Source: Dactylis glomerata
Taxonomy: Eukaryota > Streptophyta > Magnoliopsida > Poales > Poaceae
Direction of reading: 5' to 3'
Length of the DNA: 64,000 nt
Assembly: GCA_007115705.1 (NCBI GenBank)
Contig: QXEO01000531.1
Location: forward strand, 15,345,998-15,409,997
A program made the position numbers and the translations under genes. Positions 11,897 to 21,593 of the stretch are shown in pieces (within the stretch, counting starts at the first letter, position 1; each line of letters starts with the position of its first letter). Below the pieces are notes generated by a model. It made no database searches and was not told the origin of the DNA. It was given only the letters and a program-made list of their open reading frames with translations.

Positions 11897-12231
11897 TGAC
11901 GAGGGGTTAACTCGACAAATGTCCTAGATGAAGGACTTAGGATCGGGGAGATAGGGCGTCGGATGAACTCGAAGGTAAAGTTAGTCGAAATAGGTGTGTA
12001 TCAAAAGTAAACTTGGGTGTTCAACCTGGCTTGCTTTTAATCTGCCCTATACCGTCCCCTCCTGGCCCCTATATATAGGTGGCCAGGTCTCGAGGATCGG
12101 GTAGGGTCCGATATAGATTACAATATTGACATACGGTAAAGACTCGTATTCGACTATCATTACAATTGGGCCTAGGCTAACGGGCCTCAGGGGTACTCAA
12201 CTAACGGGCTCTATTAACTATACCCTTGTCA
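11897..12231 (-). repeat. 3' LTR of element B
   Basis: It starts tgacgagg and ends cccttgtca in plus-strand reading, and matches 20665-20999 over its full 335 bases with about six substitutions. The adjacent plus-strand gtagcccctgagat is the complement of the polypurine tract. Confidence 0.93.
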
Positions 12232-13343
12232 GTAGCCCCTGAGATTCTACCAGAATTGTAGATTCAGGTTGAATCTCTAATCTTCAAATCTTCGACTTGA
12301 TCAATTCTTTGACTTCTTCTTATCTTCAAATCTTTGACTTAGTATTTTCGACTTATTTTCATGATATTCTTTCGCAAGGGGTTTTGATGAACAAGCCTGA
12401 CAACTCTGACGGATCAGGAGGTCAGTTAACTGCCGGAACAGATACTTGTCACCTACTTCAAATTCAATCCCCTTGGACTTGAATTCGGGATACCGGTCAA
12501 ATCCATTCTTTTGCCGCATTTAGGACTTATAAAGAATGAATCCCAGTGGTTCTCAGGGTACCCAGTGCGTCCACCAGGATTTTCTTCGCGTCGTAGACAC
12601 GGATACATACCAGCAGAGCGCATCCATGTGCGTATACCAGGCCACACAGGACGGATCCCGGGGTCTTACCTTCGTGACAAGTCACGGCATTCGAGTCGTG
12701 TTGCGATAACACAACTCGAGAATCTTATGTCGCAGTCAAATTTTGACTGAAAATATTCGGGTTTCTACAACCATAAAACTCGCTCCCGATGGGAGTAACA
12801 TTCCTACACTTCTCCAATCTCTAATGCTTTACCAATAAATATCGTCGGGTGCACGCTCAGCGCTCCCGATGGGAGTAGCCCCCGAGGCTATACTCGAAAG
12901 AGATTTTTTCGAGTATAGGCTCGAAATAGAGTGCAATCCACCATACTCCAACTCGAAATACTTCAACTTCGAGATACTTCAACTTCGAGATACTTTCAAC
13001 TTTGAGATACTTCATCTTCGAAATACTCTTAAGAACGCCTTGTCGTCGAATATGCTTCCTCAACTCAATTAAAGATTTCCAGTTACCATCTTTTAAGAGT
13101 AGTAGCCCCCAAGGCTATTATCCAAAAATCTTTCACACATAATCTTCTCTAAGAAGTTTGCATTTGTCGGCGCCATTTTCTGTTCGATAATATATCCTTT
13201 ATGACATTAATGACTACATCACTCTGAATCATTGCGAACCGTTGCATGGGCAGTACTGTAAATTCCGCAATTTTTGACCGTTAGTGGGCTGCCGTTTCCG
13301 CTCTTTGCGCCACGTCTCGGCCCACGATCCTTCTCCCAGAAGA
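12232..13343. other. Non-coding 3' internal region of element B
   Basis: This region lies between the 3' LTR and the antisense gene promoter. No credible gene is visible. It contains a short degenerate tandem repeat at about 12948-13027, in which a 16-17 base unit around cttcgagatacttcaa recurs about five times. Confidence 0.7.
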
Positions 13344-13350
13344 TATATAA
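13344..13350 (+). promoter_or_regulatory. TATA box of the antisense gene in element B
   Basis: The string gatatataaagggc lies about 155 bases upstream of the ATG at 13500 and is followed by a pyrimidine-rich leader. A similar arrangement (gataaaaatggc, then ACTGTTCACC and CTCCGCCGCC) occurs upstream of the homologous gene in element D, which supports promoter function on the strand opposite to gag. Confidence 0.6.
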
Positions 13351-13499
13351 AGGGCGTAGTGGAGGATTTTTACTGTTTACCAGCTCGTTTCCTCCGCCGC
13401 CTCCATTGCTGATCTCCTCTGCTTCCTTCTCTCATTCATAGCCCCCGAGTGCACTTCGTGCATTAGATGCGCGTGAAACATCTGGCCACCAAGAACACC

Positions 13500-16177
13500 A
13501 TGGCCAAGACCTCTTCCTCCACCAGCTGGGTGCGCTCCACCATCATGAAGAGGGATGTAGAAAAAGCCAGGACGAACGGCCTCATCGCCGCCCAAGATTC
13601 CATCCGATTTCCAAGTACTGAACGGATCCCGGAGCCCCCGAGCGGTTATCGGGTAATGTTCCTCGCTTTCCTCCTCCGTGGTCTTTCTCTTCCCGCCCAC
13701 GAGTTCCTTCGCGGTCTTTTTTTGTTTATGGTGTGCAGCTTCACCAGCTCACACCTAACTCTCTTCTACACATTGCGTGTTTCGTGACTCTTTGCGAGTC
13801 GTTCCTGGGCATTGAGCCCCATTTTCTCCTCTGGAGGTCGATTTTTCGCCTCCGCCCCAATGTTGCTTTACGCAGAAAACCCGAACTGGGCGGAGCTGTT
13901 GTGTCGGTGCGTCCTGAGGCACAATATCTTGAATTTTCCATGGCCGCGTCTGTCCAAGGGTAGAGAACCAAGTGGTTCTACATCAAAGACCACAAGGCCG
14001 CTCCTGAAGATCAATATGGTCTAGCACCTTTCGAAGCCTCCAAGGAGGTGAAGAAATTGGCTTCGTGGGATGCACTTCCCTCAGATGACGAGGTAGCACA
14101 AGTTCTTCCCCTTCTATCTCGCATTCAAGCTTTGAAAGGAGGCCAAGGAGGAGCTTTATCGGGTATCCAACTCATGGCGTTCTTCATACAACGTCGAGTT
14201 CAACCCTTGCAACACCGCCTCACCAAGTTCTGGAATTACTCTGGCTTGGAAGATCCTACTCGCGTCTCTGAAGATTTAATAGAGAAAAAAGATGTCGACA
14301 AGCGAGTTAGGAGCCTTACCAAGCTCACCAAGGATCATGCGGTTGCTGACTTAACCGCTGATTACTTCGACTCCGTGCACCCTTTACCCGAGGTATGCAT
14401 CTTTATATTCACTTGTTGCCGATTTTTTCTTTTTTCGACTTACATTTGCCTTTGCACTCTGCTAACTTGTTTATTTATATGTAGGGTCACCAATTCCTTG
14501 TTTCACACCCTCCTCTTCCAGAGGCAGGGCCTCTTCCAGCTGAACTGGCCTCATCTGTATCTGAAGCCCCCGAGGCTGACGATAATCAAGACGGGGATGA
14601 TGCCGAAGAGTCGGAAGAAGAAACGAGCTCATCGACATCGTCTCCCTCCACGCCTGCTGAAGATACTGGTGTCGACAAGAAGAGGAAGCGAGTCGAAGAA
14701 TTTGCTTCTTCGAGTTCTGCAGCGGCTGCAGTGGCTGATAAGCCCTTTCCTCCTGCAGAAGATGAAGAGTACTTCGACCTCCTGGCATCGTAAGTATTTT
14801 TTATTCGAGTTCCTCAATTGTATTTCTCTCGCCTGGTTTCCATCGTGTTACTCATAAGTTTCTTGCTTCTTGTAGAGATGATGAAGAGCCGTCAGAACCT
14901 GCTATAGGTTCTCCTCCAATTCCTACAGCTGTTGATGATGAGCCCCCGGCCCAAAAAATTGCGCCTCGGGTTACGAGGGCCTCTGTAAAGAAGGTTCCTG
15001 TTTCCCGAAACCCCAAACGCTCGAAGAAGGCTAAAGAAAATGAAGTTTCTCTGGAAGCACATGAATCCGCATCTTCCCCCCATGGTGTGAGTAACTTTTC
15101 TTTTACCCATTCTCCTTGCATACACTTGTGCTCTTATAGTTTCTGTTCTCTTAGGCTTTGTTAAGCAGATTCGTCGCCTTGGGCACTGAATGTGCTGAGT
15201 ACCTAAAGGTTGCGAAAGCTTCCGAAGGTACAACTTTGACGTCGAGTCCTTACTTTTCTTGTATGCTTTATCCTTTTCCCCATTATCTGACTCCCTTTCG
15301 TCTTCTTTTGCAGCTGCCTTAGCAACAGCCAATGCTCAAATTGCATCGCTTGAAGCGGAGCTTGATGCTTCGCGAAAAGCTTATGACGTGGCGGCCGCTG
15401 CTAAAGCGAATGCTGAGAAGTCGCAGAAAGCTGCGCTTGGTAAGGCGAAGAAAGCTGAAAAAGCTCTAGCTGAAGCCAACAAGGAGCATGCTCAACGAGA
15501 GCAAGCCATGGCAGAGCGTCTTCACACCATGTCTACTGCTGCTGAAAGTAAGTGCTTCGCCTTGTCTTCTGTTTTCGTCTTCTGTTGTACTGATGTATTT
15601 GTTGACACCTGTATCTTCTTTTCTTTTCTATTGCTCAGAATTCACTGGGGTATCTCCGTCGTCCTTACAAACGAACGATGATCCTCTTATGGATGCAGTT
15701 AACCTACTCGAAGAAAACTGGATATCTATCCAGGAGACTTTTGAGTTGGTTAGCCGCGTTTTATCACGGCTGTTTGCCGGCTTGTGGCCGAAGAGAAGGG
15801 CGGCAATCCCGAAGGGCAATCTGACTAAACTTGCCAAGTCCTTCGATACCACTGAAGACCCCACTCTTCAGCTGAAAGGTCTGTCCATTAAGCGCGGCGC
15901 CGAGGGTGCTATTGCACTTTCTCTTGCGCACGGTACAGACTTCGACTGGGAGAGGGTTAGCTCCCCCCATGGTCACACCCGTGACGAGATGAAGGTGTTT
16001 TTCGAGAAGGCGAAGAAGTTGGCACCTGCATTGTTGACAACGATTTCTCCTTCGGCAGCCTCTGCTATGCCTGCTGCGCCTCCTCCAGCGGCGAAAGATC
16101 CAGTGCCACCATCGACTTCTAGCGAGGAACCGGCCGCGCCTCCTCCTTCCATGGAGCACAATGCTGAGGTGGCGTAG
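13500..16177 (+). pseudogene. Antisense ORF-a of element B: gypsy-associated N-terminal domain, coiled coil, C-terminal domain
   Basis: The ATG at 13500 has a strong plant context (caccatggcc). Six exons fit GT-AG rules and keep phase: 13500-14392, 14485-14789, 14876-15086, 15155-15227, 15314-15547, 15639-16177. Exon 1 encodes PPSGYRVMFLAFLLRGLSLP and HIACFVTLCESFLGI, typical of the domain named in Pfam, from memory, as putative gypsy type transposon. Exons 2-3 are acidic and Pro/Ser-rich with a basic KKRKRVEE motif. Exon 5 is an Ala/Lys/Glu coiled coil. Exon 6 ends with a domain shared with the D copy (HGxxFDxxxV). Two lesions, both in exon 1, disrupt it: a one-base loss in the T run 13717-13723 and a TAG at 13961-13963 where the D copy has Trp. 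Function is unknown. Confidence 0.8.
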
Positions 16178-16352
16178 ACTCAGCTTCTTTGTAGCTTTTT
16201 TAGTTTTCTCCTTTTGAATGTAAAGACTTCAATTAAGTGCAACCCGAGAACCTTAGCCATAGGGTTGTGCTCTTATGTAAATATATCCTCTTCATATGAA
16301 GTTTTATGCTGCCTTTCTGAAATTGTTTCTCCTTTCTTTTCTTTTGTAGTCG

Positions 16353-17279
16353 ATGAATGTTCATGATCCTTTGACTCATGGTTCTGCTCCTTCCTCTGCC
16401 CGTGGATTCGATCCTCATATTTCGTCGACTCCTAGTCGGTGCAATCAATGCGCAGAATATTCTTCGAGGATTTCTGACCCTGAGGTTCGCTTGACTTCAG
16501 CCAAACGCCAAGCTCAGATGGCGTTTGATAAAGCTAGCAAAACTTCTGCCCTGATGAAGCAGGTGTCGATTCTTGGCGATGAAGTGTCCAGCTTGACGGC
16601 GAAGATTCTGCATCAGGAAGAATGCAACTCTTTTATTCTTGGTATTGTCGAATCTGCCTGTGAAATGTTGCGATGTAAGCTTCCTCTCGACTTATTTTCT
16701 TCTCTTTGTACTGTTACTTTTGTGATATCCTTTGCCCTTATAGGCAGTTGCTTGGATTTCACTGCTGAAGATCGTCGGGTTACCGAACGAAGCGCAGCTC
16801 TGGAGAGGATGTCCGCAGGTGTTGAAAATTTATGGTCTGATCCTCGACGCCGAAACGCTATTGTGTTGCTTCAGGACCGTGCCCAGCATATTGGCGAAGC
16901 AGTGGATGGCTGTAGGAGAGCTCTCGTAACTATGCACTCGGTGATGCTTCCTCGCAATCCTCTGCCTGCCACTTTTCCATTGCTCCTTGACGTTTTTAGA
17001 TCTAGCCAGCGAATCCATCGGTTGATAGAACTGAACCTAGTGGCAGGTGCCAACTTTGCTCTTGGGTGGATACTCAAGTGGCATCCAAGACTCAATTACA
17101 GTTCTATGTCGCTGAGCTATCCTCCTGGTGGGGCAAGCCTTCGAGTACATTTAGAGAGTACCTTGCAGCCTGCCCGACGAATTATAGCCAGGTTGTTGCA
17201 AGAAGACTCCGCGTTTTTCCGCGAGTTTCACTACTTGGACCCTTTAGGTGTAGACGATTCTGACAACCCGATGTTGTGA
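16353..17279 (+). CDS. Antisense ORF-b of element B (unknown function, 308 codons unspliced)
   Basis: The ORF starts at ATG 16353, four bases after a good 3' splice signal (cttttgtag), and is intact to 17279. A probable 69-base intron (16675-16743, gtaagc to ttatag) interrupts it. The D homologue has a 72-base GT-AG intron at the equivalent place. After the intron the two proteins align clearly: a run rich in Arg, Ala and Asp, then MLPRNPLPATFPLLLDVF here against MFPLNNQPEGLPTLLDRF in D. No enzymatic motif is seen. A weak donor in the last exon of ORF-a (16168) could fuse the two frames in phase, so ORF-b may be part of the same gene. Confidence 0.65.
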   Translation: MNVHDPLTHGSAPSSARGFDPHISSTPSRCNQCAEYSSRISDPEVRLTSAKRQAQMAFDKASKTSALMKQVSILGDEVSSLTAKILHQEECNSFILGIVESACEMLRCKLPLDLFSSLCTVTFVISFALIGSCLDFTAEDRRVTERSAALERMSAGVENLWSDPRRRNAIVLLQDRAQHIGEAVDGCRRALVTMHSVMLPRNPLPATFPLLLDVFRSSQRIHRLIELNLVAGANFALGWILKWHPRLNYSSMSLSYPPGGASLRVHLESTLQPARRIIARLLQEDSAFFREFHYLDPLGVDDSDNPML

Positions 17280-17565
17280 TATACTTTTGTGTGTGTGTAA
17301 CGCGAGAGTATGTTATTTCGTAACGAAAATTTGTTCTCAGGGCGTTATTGTATGACTCGTGCGTTTGCCGCATTTTTCCTTTGAAAGACTCGTATACTCG
17401 AATATGAGGAACGTTTCATCTTTATTATACTTTGTAATGTAAGATACATGGGGTGACCCAAGAGATCCGGCCTGTGACCTGTGTTCTGGATCTAGAGGGC
17501 ATTGCCCCTGGTATAACTCGTGGCTTTTACAGCCTTTATTGTTCTGCTCTATTGTCTTATGATGC

Positions 17566-20500
17566 TTATGTCGTCGTGGCTTTCCCTTTTTCCTCTGCGC
17601 CTGTTTCTTCTCCTGATGCTCCTACTCGTGGTTTCTTCGCTTCGGGCTCCGCGACGCATCCTTCGAGTAGCTTGACGCCTTCTGTAGTCGCGCTTTTTGC
17701 CTTTTCTGCATGGTTGGCTATTACGCCAAAATTTTGCGCCATCTTGTGGAATTCTCTGTCGCAGAGATCTGAAACTTCAAAACTTCCTTTCACTGTAATG
17801 ATTCCTCTTGGTCCTGGCATTTTAAGTACCAAATATGTGTAGTGAGGCACTGCCATGAATCGCGAAAACGCGGGTCGTCCGAGGATCGCGTGATATTGCG
17901 ATGGCCAGTCCATGACTTCGAAGTCTAGATTTTTTCTTCTATAGTTTTGTCGGTTGCCGAAGCAAACATTGAGTGCTATTCGACCCAGCGGGTAATTGGC
18001 ACTTCCTGGTACGATTCCATGGAAGGAACAATCTGTCGGCTTCAGGAACTCTAGTGATATATGCATTGCTCGGAGTGTTTTCGCGTATATCAAGTTGATT
18101 CCACTCCCTGCATCCATGAATATTCTGTCGACATCATACGCGCCGATTTGAGCTTTGAGTACCAAAGGCGTGTTTCCCGGCCGAGGTACTGTTATAGGGT
18201 GATCTTCTCTGTTGAACTCTATTGGTTGCTCTGACCAGTGCAGATACTCCGTTGCAGCTGGAGGTGATATGACTGCTAAGTTGACTTGTCGAGTTATGCT
18301 CTTCTCTTCTTTGTTCGACTTGGGTACAGGTTGTATCATTGATATGATGTGTCCTTTTGATGGTACATACCCTTCGTCGTCGTCCTGTCCCTGGTTTTGC
18401 TGGTCTTGTCCTTGAGGCGCTCCATTGTTTCCTTGCTGCTTTGTCGGAGGATTGTTACTTCCTTCGAATCCTTGTCGCCTTGCTTCGGTTTGCTTATTTA
18501 TTGCTGCTTCTTGCAGTTTTAAGAATGTTGTGCAGTCTTTCATTGCGTGCCTTGATACTCGTTTCCCGTCGACGAACGCTGAGTGTATATGACAAGGCCC
18601 GTTGAGCATATCTTCTGGTGATGGGTTGTACTCTCTGGATTCCCTCATAGGGAACTTCTTATAGTCCTCCTTTCCGTAGCTTCTATATCCCGAACTTCTG
18701 CGATCATTTCCTTGATAGCTATTGTCTTTATATCCTGCGGCGACTTGGCTATGCGAGCCGTAGGTGTCGTAGTTTCGGGATCGTCTCCTTTGACTTCCGT
18801 ACCTATTTCTTCTGTCGTCCTCTGGAGATCGCGTCCGCTTGTTGTTGCACGCATCTTCTCCGTCTGCGAACCTGTTTGCTGTGTCCATGAGGTCTGACAC
18901 TGTTTTCGGCTTGATTCTGCCCATCTCTTCGACTAGGTCTCTTCGCCTTAATCCGATGATGAACGCGTCTATTGCTCTTTCGTCTGAAACTTCGACTGCT
19001 GAGTTTTTGATGAGGCTCCATCTTTGGATGTATGCCCGCAGTGTTTCGTCGCGTTGCTGTACGCACGCTTTGACTTCTTCTATTGATGCTGGTCGTTCGT
19101 ATGTCGACCTGAAGTTGCTTGTAAATTGCTTTGTGAGGTCTTCCCAGCTTCCAACAGATTCTTTCTCTAGTTTGCTCAACCATGACCTTGCTGCACCGGT
19201 GAGGTGTAGTTGCAAACTTTGCATTGCTGTTTCCTTAGTTCCTCCTAATATTTGAACTGCTTGCAAGTAATCTGCAAGCCATGATTGTGGTTCCTGTGAT
19301 CCATCGTATTTTTGCTGATCATGAGGTAGCTTGAATCCCTTGGGAACTGGAGTGGTGCGAACCCTGCGGGTAAAGCATGATGCCCCCATCTCTTTTTTGT
19401 CATCTTCATAGTCGCGCTTTTCATTTGGGGATCGTGATCTTCGGGTTCCACCGTGCTGCTTTGGTGATGGCGATCGAGATCGGTGTTTGTTGCTTCTGCG
19501 CCGAGGACTATTGTGACGGCGAGGTGACCTTGCTTTGTGCACTTCCTTGTGGTGATATGCTTCTTCTCCTTTTGCTGATAGCTTGTGACCCACCATGTTG
19601 AGTCCGTTCAGTGCTGCTCTATGCATATGTTCTCTAGGATCTCCTGGACTTGGTCGAGTTGTAAGTAGATATGCTTGTGCTGCCACTAGTGCTGCTTCAG
19701 GAGTTTTTGGTAGGATGTTTCCCTGCTCGTCGATCGATAGGAAGGACGAGTCGAGGTTTTTGGAAATACTTTGCCTGTCAGAATACTCGAGGTTATCGTA
19801 CCTTGAACCGTGTCGACGATTTTTCCTTGCGTTGCTGTATGATGTGTCGCTCTGTGCTTTTCGAGCAGCCTCGCTAGCTGCAATAGCTGAATCTTTTCTT
19901 CTTTGTATCTCTGTTTTCACCTTTGCTAATTGCTTGGCCTGCTGCCTTAGGGCGTAGTGATACCCCAAAAGCATGTTTTTGCTAGAATTTGATGGTATTG
20001 GCGTGCCGTGTTCTACGGCTTCTTTTATTATCCTCCATTCGTCGACTGATAGTCGAATTTTTTCCCTGCTTGCGAGGGATTCTAGTGTTTGCCCTTCTGC
20101 TAAGTGATTTGCTCCTCTGTCGATATTTGCTGGGTTTAATACTGGATTGTCGTTTTCGTCGAATTCTTCTGAATTATCTCCTATAATGGCGAGCACCTGG
20201 CATTGTTTGCCGATGTTACCCTGAAAGCTTGAGAAGATCGAGTTACTATCCTCAGAAAGCTCTAATCCTGTCTTCCATGTATCTGTTGACTTGTCTGCCG
20301 TATCGTCGAGGCAGATCGTGAGATCTTCGAGTTGGACTTCCACGTCAAAATTTTCCTTTTCTTCGTTGTCTTCTGCGATTTTTTCTTTTTGCACTTCCTC
20401 TGGGCTGACCGGCGAGTTTACCTCGCTGGAAGAGCCTTCAGAATATTCTATCATTGCTGTTGTTTTGGGCTCACTTGCCAACGGATCTTGTTTCGTCGGA

Positions 20501-20628
20501 TCTGAAAGGCGAGATGAACCCGACGGTCCGATGAGGATGTTTAAACTTCCGATTGTCAACTCCATCTCTTGATTTTTGTCGACTTCTTTACTGCTATTGG
20601 CTAAAAACGAAAAAGCCGTCGAATTCAT
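17566..20628 (-). CDS. Tat-lineage gag-protease polyprotein, 1,020 residues
   Basis: The first ATG is at 20628, 18 bases inside the primer site; the frame is open further upstream but without an ATG. The N-terminal 340 residues are acidic and low-complexity. Residues about 367-410 are SR-rich (SPRRR, SRSPSP). The retrotransposon gag core lies at about 435-585 (KYDGSQEPQSWLADYL, AARSWLSKL, RDETLRAYIQRW). A CxxH...HxxxC zinc-knuckle-like motif is at about 680-700. The aspartic protease is at about 830-950 with MDAGSGINLIY (DAG in place of DTG or DSG) and AILGRPAF. The ORF ends after protease with no RT. It is intact, so gag could still be made. Confidence 0.88.
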   Translation of the reverse strand: MNSTAFSFLANSSKEVDKNQEMELTIGSLNILIGPSGSSRLSDPTKQDPLASEPKTTAMIEYSEGSSSEVNSPVSPEEVQKEKIAEDNEEKENFDVEVQLEDLTICLDDTADKSTDTWKTGLELSEDSNSIFSSFQGNIGKQCQVLAIIGDNSEEFDENDNPVLNPANIDRGANHLAEGQTLESLASREKIRLSVDEWRIIKEAVEHGTPIPSNSSKNMLLGYHYALRQQAKQLAKVKTEIQRRKDSAIAASEAARKAQSDTSYSNARKNRRHGSRYDNLEYSDRQSISKNLDSSFLSIDEQGNILPKTPEAALVAAQAYLLTTRPSPGDPREHMHRAALNGLNMVGHKLSAKGEEAYHHKEVHKARSPRRHNSPRRRSNKHRSRSPSPKQHGGTRRSRSPNEKRDYEDDKKEMGASCFTRRVRTTPVPKGFKLPHDQQKYDGSQEPQSWLADYLQAVQILGGTKETAMQSLQLHLTGAARSWLSKLEKESVGSWEDLTKQFTSNFRSTYERPASIEEVKACVQQRDETLRAYIQRWSLIKNSAVEVSDERAIDAFIIGLRRRDLVEEMGRIKPKTVSDLMDTANRFADGEDACNNKRTRSPEDDRRNRYGSQRRRSRNYDTYGSHSQVAAGYKDNSYQGNDRRSSGYRSYGKEDYKKFPMRESREYNPSPEDMLNGPCHIHSAFVDGKRVSRHAMKDCTTFLKLQEAAINKQTEARRQGFEGSNNPPTKQQGNNGAPQGQDQQNQGQDDDEGYVPSKGHIISMIQPVPKSNKEEKSITRQVNLAVISPPAATEYLHWSEQPIEFNREDHPITVPRPGNTPLVLKAQIGAYDVDRIFMDAGSGINLIYAKTLRAMHISLEFLKPTDCSFHGIVPGSANYPLGRIALNVCFGNRQNYRRKNLDFEVMDWPSQYHAILGRPAFSRFMAVPHYTYLVLKMPGPRGIITVKGSFEVSDLCDREFHKMAQNFGVIANHAEKAKSATTEGVKLLEGCVAEPEAKKPRVGASGEETGAEEKGKATTT

Positions 20629-20645
20629 GATTCCAACGCCCAACT

Positions 20646-20662
20646 CCCCACGGTCGGCACCA
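20646..20662 (-). promoter_or_regulatory. Primer binding site of element B
   Basis: On the minus strand TGGTGCCGACCGTGGGG lies three bases after the LTR terminus CCTCGTCA. It resembles the site in D (TGGTGCCGTCTGTGGGG). Confidence 0.8.
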
Positions 20663-20664
20663 AT

Positions 20665-20999
20665 TGACGAGGGGTTAACTCGACAAATGTCCTAGATGAT
20701 GGACTTAGGATCGGGGAGATAGGGCGTCGGATGAACTCGAAGGTAAAGTTAGTCGAAATAGGTGTGTATCGAAAGTAAACTTGGGTGTTCAACCTAGCTT
20801 GCTTTTAATCTGCCCTACACCGTCCCCTCCTGGCCCCTATATATAGGTGGCCAGGTCTCGAGGATCGGGTAGGGTCCGATACAGATTACAATATCGACAT
20901 ACGGTAAAGACTCGTATTCGACTATCATTACAATTGGGCCTAGGCTAACGGGCCTCAGGGGTACTCAACTAACGGGCTCTATTAACTATACCCTTGTCA
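20665..20999 (-). repeat. 5' LTR of element B
   Basis: It is the full-length twin of 11897-12231. A TATA-like tatatatagg in the plus-strand reading lies near 20840. Its right side is followed by the duplicated target ccggt. Confidence 0.93.
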
Positions 21000-21004
21000 C
21001 CGGT

Positions 21005-21403
21005 CCTATTTCCATTATATTGCTATCACCTGTTTACTTTACTCGCATTGTTTACTTTACTCACATATTATTACTATTTTCCACTCCATACGCTCATTCC
21101 TTTGTTTACAGCAAACCGGTGAGATTGACAACCTCATCGTAAGTTGGGAGCAAAGTATTTGGTTGTGTTGTGTGCAGGTTCCACGTTGCCGCTCGCAAAG
21201 CAAAGCTCGGACGAGGCACCCTATAAATTGTCCGGAGCTGTCGCAAGCTAGTCAGCATCACCTTCAGTCGCTTCTCTGCTCCTCTCCTGATCGACATACC
21301 TTGGTTTTTTAACTGAGGGAAAACCTTGCTGCTATATTCATCATACATTCCTCTTGGGGTTCCCAACTGGACGGTGAAAAGATATCACCACCGTACCGCA
21401 TCA
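21005..21403 (+). repeat. 5' LTR of element A, right portion
   Basis: It continues the LTR interrupted at 11896. Together with 10647-11896 it gives 1,649 bases against 1,646 in the 3' copy. The end, accgcatca, precedes the primer site by ten bases. Confidence 0.9.
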
Positions 21404-21413
21404 AGCTCTTTTC

Positions 21414-21430
21414 TGGCGCCGTTGCCGAGG
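21414..21430 (+). promoter_or_regulatory. Primer binding site of element A
   Basis: TGGCGCCGTTGCCGAGG is complementary to a plant tRNA-Asp 3' end, the usual primer of Athila-lineage elements. Element C has the same site at 34277. Confidence 0.8.
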
Positions 21431-21593
21431 AGGAAAAAGAAGACTTCTGCAAGGGGAGTTTTCGCACGCACATCCTTTACTTTGTTTTAAGTTTTGCTTT
21501 AATTTATTGTTACTTGCATCGTTTTATCAAAAACCCAAAAAAATTAGAATCCTTGATAGTTGTTTTTACTTGTCTGCTTTTAGTTTTGCTAAA

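Larger units (their letters stand above)
11897..20999 (-). mobile_element. Non-autonomous Tat-like Ty3/Gypsy element B with antisense gene block
   Basis: Two 335-base LTRs (11897-12231 and 20665-20999) are flanked by the duplication ccggt (11892-11896 and 21000-21004). On the minus strand the order is 5' LTR, primer site (20662-20646), gag-protease (20628-17566), then no pol at all, a plus-strand antisense gene block (13344-17279), a purine tract (ATCTCAGGGGCTAC), and the 3' LTR. About six mismatches between the LTRs (roughly 98 percent identity) indicate a young insertion. The 9.1 kb element depends on other elements for RT and integrase. Full-length Tat relatives place pol between gag and the antisense block. 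Confidence 0.92.

Noticed and set aside
20629..20643. Upstream start of the B gag ORF at 20643
   Set aside because: The codon there is TTG. The first ATG in frame is at 20628.
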